From assembly GCA_028703535.1 (NCBI GenBank), contig JAQVMQ010000012.1:1-33082 (forward strand): a DNA stretch of 33,082 nt, in the 5' to 3' direction. The notes under the pieces are model-generated. The model had not been told where the DNA came from. It did no database searches and saw only the letters and a program-made list of their open reading frames with translations. Shown here one piece after another: positions 29,317 through 33,082 of the stretch; the first letter of the stretch is position 1; each line of letters starts with the position of its first letter. Made by a program: the position numbers and the translations under genes. The stretch is from Candidatus Omnitrophota bacterium (GTDB lineage Bacteria; Omnitrophota; Gorgyraeia; Duberdicusellales; 4484-171).

Positions 29317-30585
29317 ATGGGGAGATTAAATAGGATAATTTCAGGCTTGTTCTTTTTATTGCTATGCCTGAATAATGCGTATTCTGATGAGGCGCTTACC
29401 TGGCAGGATTGTGTTGTTGAAGCGTACAACAACCATCCTGATCTTATTTCTGCTGCTGAGGATGTTAAGCAGGCTCGTGCGGATAAATCGATAACTCTTA
29501 GTACGGCTTTACCGCAAATAAAAAGTACACTTAGCAAAAGCCGTTCAGGGGGCAGCGGGGCAACGGATACAAAAGACAGTTATTCGTATGGGTTGACGGT
29601 AAGTCAGTTATTGTTTGACGGATTCAAAACGATAAATGACCTTAGTGAGGCGTCTGAGACCTTGCGTGCCGCGGAATATGAGTATTCAATTGTTTCTTCT
29701 AATGTGCGGCTTTCATTAAAGAAAGCTTTCTTTGCACTTTTGAAGGCGCAGGAACTTATAGGTATAACTGAAGACATTGCACAACGAAGAAAACAGAACC
29801 TTGAACTTGTAAAGTTACGTTATGAGGCGGGTCGTGAGCATGAAGGCTCGATGTTGACTGCGCAGGCCGATCTTGCTCAGGCGGAATTTGAGGTTGAACA
29901 GGCAAAAAGAAGTAAACGTTTGGCGCAAAGGCAGTTAATGAAAGAGCTTGGTCGTGATATTTTTTTGCCGGTTAGTGTTATAGGTGATTTCAATGTAGAT
30001 GATAAAGTTCTTGATATGCCTGATTTTGATTATTTGGCAGACAATACACCGCTTGTTAATAAATTAATTGCCAAACAGAAGGCAGCTAAGTTCGGGCTTG
30101 AATCTGCTAAATCGGATTTTATGCCTGAGATATCGCTTAATGGTTCATGGGGAAAAAGTGATTCAGGATGGCCCCCTGACCCTGAGTCGTGGTCGGCGGG
30201 ATTGAGTGTTTCTTTGTCCTTATTTGAGGGTGGCAGTAAGATAGCGGGCGTGACTAAGGCTAGATCACAGTTTGAGCAGGCATGTGCTGATGTGAAAAGT
30301 CAAAGAGATAGTGTTGTGTACAGCCTGGAAGAAACATGGATGGATTTTCAGGATGCTATGGATAATGTTTTAGTTAAAAAGAAATATCTCGAGGCGTATG
30401 TCGCGCGTGCTAAAATTGCTAATGCGCAATATTCGACCGGACTTATATCATTTGATGACTGGATAATAATAGAAGATAATTTGGTTAGTTATAAAAAAGC
30501 ATTTTTAGATTCTCAGACGGAAATGATGATTGCTGAGGCTGTATGGGTTCAGACTAAGGGAGGAGTATTGATGTATGAAAAATAA
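29317..30585 (+). CDS. TolC-family outer membrane efflux protein
   Basis: 422 aa. A signal peptide (RIISGLFFLLLCLNNAYS/DE) is followed by the two OEP repeats: TWQDCVVEAYNNHPDLISAAEDVKQARADKS and LAQAEFEVEQAKRSKRLAQRQLMKELG in the first, SLFEGGSKIAGVTKARSQFEQA and ANAQYSTGLISFDDWIIIEDNLVSYKKAFLDSQ in the second. TolC proteins trimerise into an outer-membrane channel with a periplasmic helical tunnel. GGGGGAG lies before the ATG. The 3' end overlaps the MacA-like gene by 11 bp. It should form a three-part pump with the next two gene products. Confidence 0.9.
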   Translation: MGRLNRIISGLFFLLLCLNNAYSDEALTWQDCVVEAYNNHPDLISAAEDVKQARADKSITLSTALPQIKSTLSKSRSGGSGATDTKDSYSYGLTVSQLLFDGFKTINDLSEASETLRAAEYEYSIVSSNVRLSLKKAFFALLKAQELIGITEDIAQRRKQNLELVKLRYEAGREHEGSMLTAQADLAQAEFEVEQAKRSKRLAQRQLMKELGRDIFLPVSVIGDFNVDDKVLDMPDFDYLADNTPLVNKLIAKQKAAKFGLESAKSDFMPEISLNGSWGKSDSGWPPDPESWSAGLSVSLSLFEGGSKIAGVTKARSQFEQACADVKSQRDSVVYSLEETWMDFQDAMDNVLVKKKYLEAYVARAKIANAQYSTGLISFDDWIIIEDNLVSYKKAFLDSQTEMMIAEAVWVQTKGGVLMYEK

Positions 30586-31546
30586 GAAAATGGTGTCCAT
30601 TATAATTTTTGTTGTGGCTATTATATTAATATTCTTGTTAAAAGGTTGTAAAGGACAAGAGAGTGAAGATAGGATGACGGATCTGTCGGTTGGGTATGGG
30701 AACATAGAAAATAAAATATCAACTACAGGGACTGTTGAGCCGCAAAACAGGTTGGAGATAATGCCGCCTATTGCCGGGCGTATAGAAGAAATATTAGTTA
30801 AAGAGGGACAATTTGTTAGGGAAGGTGATGTATTAGCGTTAATGAGTTCTACCGAACGTGCTGCTCTTTTAGATGCCGCGCATCTTAAAGGGGCGGATGA
30901 ATTAAAATATTGGGAAAAAGTATATAATGCAACACCTCTTATTGCGCCGATTGACGGTGAAGTTATTGTGCGCTCTGTTGAGCCGGGCCAGACGGTTGCA
31001 TCGTCGGATCCGATTATTGTATTGTCTGACAGGCTTATTGTTCAAGGGGATGTTGATGAGACCGATATTGGGTTGGTTAAAGTAGGCAGTAAAGCGGTTG
31101 TTAGTCTTGACGCGTATCCTGAGATAGTGGTGGGTGGGGTTGTTGATCATATATCTTATGAATCGACGGTAACGAACAATGTTACGATATATGAAGTTGA
31201 TATCTTGCCTGATACGGTGCCCGATGTTTTTCGCTCCGGTATGAGTGCTAATGTGGATATAGTTACGGAAAGTAAAGATAATGTTTTGCTTATACCTGCT
31301 GAGGCGGTTATTAATGATAATGGGGATAAGTTTGTTTTACTTAAGACCGAAAACGGCAAAATCGTTACTCAAAAAATATTTGTTGGTATGACAGATGATA
31401 GTAATGTAGAAATCATAGGAGGATTGGTTGAAGGTGATACTATTATCATAAAAAGTGATGGGTATGTAATACCGTCTAAAAAAGAGTCCGGCAGTAATCC
31501 GTTTATGCCGAAATTTAATAATGATAAAAAAGAAAATAAGAAATAA
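30575..31546 (+). CDS. MacA/HlyD-type periplasmic adaptor protein
   Basis: 323 aa. It is anchored by an N-terminal helix (SIIIFVVAIILIFLL) followed by KGC, which might also be read as an imperfect lipobox. Biotinyl-lipoyl-like halves are GRIEEILVKEGQFVREGDVLALM and ATPLIAPIDGEVIVRSVEPGQTV, joined by an unusually short helical hairpin of about 30 residues (classical MacA has a longer one). The beta-barrel domain contains VVSLDAYPEIVVGGVVDHIS and the membrane-proximal part VLLIPAEAVINDNGDKFVLL. It should link the MacB-like ATPase to the TolC-like channel. The short hairpin suggests a different contact with the channel. Confidence 0.88.
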   Translation: MKNKKMVSIIIFVVAIILIFLLKGCKGQESEDRMTDLSVGYGNIENKISTTGTVEPQNRLEIMPPIAGRIEEILVKEGQFVREGDVLALMSSTERAALLDAAHLKGADELKYWEKVYNATPLIAPIDGEVIVRSVEPGQTVASSDPIIVLSDRLIVQGDVDETDIGLVKVGSKAVVSLDAYPEIVVGGVVDHISYESTVTNNVTIYEVDILPDTVPDVFRSGMSANVDIVTESKDNVLLIPAEAVINDNGDKFVLLKTENGKIVTQKIFVGMTDDSNVEIIGGLVEGDTIIIKSDGYVIPSKKESGSNPFMPKFNNDKKENKK

Positions 31547-31550
31547 CAGG

Positions 31551-33082
31551 ATGATAAAATTAAAAAACATTAATAAGACTTATTTGATGGGTGATAATCA
31601 GGTGCGGGCGTTGGTAGACGTCAGTCTTAATATCGCACAGGGCGAGTTTGTCGCTATTATGGGCCCGTCGGGATCAGGTAAGTCAACACTTTTGCATATA
31701 CTCGGGTTTCTGGATCGTCCGGATTCGGGGGAGTATATTCTCAAAGGTAAAGATGTTTCCTCGCTTTCAGATAATGATCTGGCTGATTTACGAAATAGTG
31801 TCGCAGGGTTTGTTTTCCAGCAGTTCCATTTATTATCTAAAATGAGTGCGTTGGAAAATGTCATGCTGCCGTTAGTCTATGCGGGTAAAGGGAATCTCAA
31901 GGCAAAAGCTATTGAGAAGATAGAGATGGTTGGGTTAGCTGACAGAGCGGATCATCGTCCTAACGAATTGTCAGGCGGCCAGCAGCAGCGCGTCGCGATA
32001 GCCAGATGTCTGGTTAATGAACCTTTGATTATTTTTGCAGATGAGCCAACGGGTAATCTTGATTCTAAAAGTGAAAAAGACATTATTAATGTTATAAAAG
32101 AGCTTAATAGTCAGGGTAAGACTATTGTAATGGTCACACATGATGCTGAGGTAGGACAAGCCGCTAAACGTGTGATTTGCATGCGCGACGGTGAGATAAT
32201 TTCAGATAAGATCAATGAGGGCCATGAAAAACAGGATGAATGTGTTTCTCTTGCCGGTAATGATAGTATTAACGGGTATCAACGTGCTAAAGATTTTGGT
32301 TTCAACGAAATATCCGAGAATTTCAAACAGGCTGTGCGTGATATTTTTTCTAACAAATTGAGGTCTTTTCTTTCTATGTTCGGTATACTTATAGGTGTAG
32401 CTTCAGTTATTGCTATGCTTGCACTAGGGCAGGGCGCAAAAATCTCAATGGAGGAAAATCTTTCATCGTTAGGGACAAATATTTTAACCGTTCGGCCCGG
32501 TGCCCGGCGGATGGGCGGAGTATCATTAGAATCCGGGGCTGTTACAAGATTTTCGGTTAATGATGCTGACGCTATAGCTAAAATACCCGGTGTTAAGGCT
32601 GTTTCTCCTTCTGTATCAGGTCGTGCACAGGCAGTTTACGGGAACAAAAATTGGAATACGCAAGTCCAAGGTGTCGGGGTTGATTATGAGACGATGAAAG
32701 CATCTAAACCTGTTGCCGGGATTTTTTTTACTGAAGAAGATACACGTGCCCGCAGGAAAGTGGCATTACTCGGGCTGACTGTTGCCAAAGAACTTTTTGG
32801 CGATAGCAACCCTATTGGTCAAGTTATAAAGATTAACCGTATAAATTTCAAGATTTTGGGTATTCTTCCCGAGAAAGGATCGTCACCGCACGGTGACAGA
32901 GACGATACGATACTCATTCCTTATACAACTGCGATGTATCGGTTGTTGGGTGAGGAATATTTAGGGTCTATTGATGTTGAGATAACAGATTTGTCTGTTA
33001 TGGATGATGTTGAGGAGTCGATAAAGACACTTGTTATTAAACGGCATAGATTGTCCCAAGACAGTGAAAATTCTTTCAATAT
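31551..33082 (+). CDS. macB: MacB-type ABC transporter, fused ATPase and permease, C-terminally cut by window end
   Basis: At least 510 codons, open at the window end and so missing from the ORF track. The N-terminal ATPase has GPSGSGKST (Walker A), [12 protein letters not shown] (Q-loop), [13 protein letters not shown] (signature), [14 protein letters not shown] (Walker B) and MVTHD (H-loop). After a linker rich in charged residues a membrane helix ([20 protein letters not shown]) starts the MacB periplasmic core, with [13 protein letters not shown] and later [17 protein letters not shown]. The final three helices lie beyond the window. Classical MacB works as a mechanotransmission ATPase for peptides, macrolides or lipoproteins; substrate here is unknown. 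Start ATG 31551 lies 4 bp after the MacA-like stop. Confidence 0.92.
   Translation, partial: MIKLKNINKTYLMGDNQVRALVDVSLNIAQGEFVAIMGPSGSGKSTLLHILGFLDRPDSGEYILKGKDVSSLSDNDLADLRNSVAGFVFQQFHLLSKMSALENVMLPLVYAGKGNLKAKAIEKIEMVGLADRADHRPNELSGGQQQRVAIARCLVNEPLIIFADEPTGNLDSKSEKDIINVIKELNSQGKTIVMVTHDAEVGQAAKRVICMRDGEIISDKINEGHEKQDECVSLAGNDSINGYQRAKDFGFNEISENFKQAVRDIFSNKLRSFLSMFGILIGVASVIAMLALGQGAKISMEENLSSLGTNILTVRPGARRMGGVSLESGAVTRFSVNDADAIAKIPGVKAVSPSVSGRAQAVYGNKNWNTQVQGVGVDYETMKASKPVAGIFFTEEDTRARRKVALLGLTVAKELFGDSNPIGQVIKINRINFKILGILPEKGSSPHGDRDDTILIPYTTAMYRLLGEEYLGSIDVEITDLSVMDDVEESIKTLVIKRHRLSQDSENSFN

Noticed and set aside
1-33082. tRNA, rRNA and CRISPR arrays
   Set aside because: I looked for cloverleaf-like segments, conserved rRNA words and regularly spaced repeats and saw none. 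This reading was by eye, so a small RNA could be missed; tRNAscan and Infernal would settle it.

Overview
The window is AT-rich bacterial chromosomal DNA from a Gram-negative-type cell: it encodes a TolC-family outer-membrane channel, a MacA/MacB-like pump and an ECF sigma/anti-sigma pair. I see no rRNA, tRNA, CRISPR array, prophage or intact transposase. Genes are densely packed and switch strand several times. The gene mix suggests an uncultivated, partly fermentative lineage; my best guess is a candidate phylum such as Omnitrophota. That is an impression from protein style, not a phylogenetic result.

Layout. 1-5.2 kb: the tail of a TauE/SafE exporter, an unusual methyltransferase/ATP-grasp ligase fusion, a stand-alone trpB, and a GNAT acetyltransferase with a membrane tail. 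5.2-9.9 kb: a HAMP membrane protein, a small XRE regulator divergent from an MFS transporter, and a polysaccharide pyruvyl transferase. One 18-bp palindrome occurs at both the xre/MFS and the pyruvyl transferase promoters. 10-16.4 kb: an HI0933-type flavoprotein, a cation diffusion facilitator, small DUF1330 and DUF486 proteins, an ABC_sub_bind-type periplasmic protein, and a pair consisting of an HTH/PTS-EIIA protein and a CPA2 antiporter with CBS domains. 16.5-21.1 kb: a cytosine deaminase resembling the yeast enzyme, then a minus-strand cassette reading XRE-cupin regulator, M20-like hydrolase, acetate-kinase-family protein, and a second acetate-kinase-like protein that has lost most catalytic residues. 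The last three genes overlap. 21.2-26.8 kb: carotenoid and light-damage genes: crtYc, crtYd and a TPR protein in one direction, crtB and ispH in the other, and uvsE coupled to crtI. 26.9-33.1 kb: a short methyltransferase, then an apparent envelope or metal-stress operon (ECF sigma, zinc-finger anti-sigma, Met/His-rich Spy-like sensor, TolC, MacA, MacB). The MacB gene runs off the window end.

How the genes fit together. The carotenoid genes plus uvsE form a photoprotection and UV-repair group: IspH supplies isoprenoid precursors, CrtB makes phytoene, CrtI desaturates it, CrtYc/CrtYd should cyclise the product, and UvsE starts repair of UV photoproducts. The M20/kinase/pseudokinase cassette with its own cupin-type repressor is the best candidate for an undescribed system. 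A recurring feature is that genes lacking a Shine-Dalgarno sequence often have a -10 element ending 6-9 nt before the start codon. This suggests leaderless transcripts; it is clearest for uvsE and the XRE-cupin gene, which have full -35/-10 promoters.
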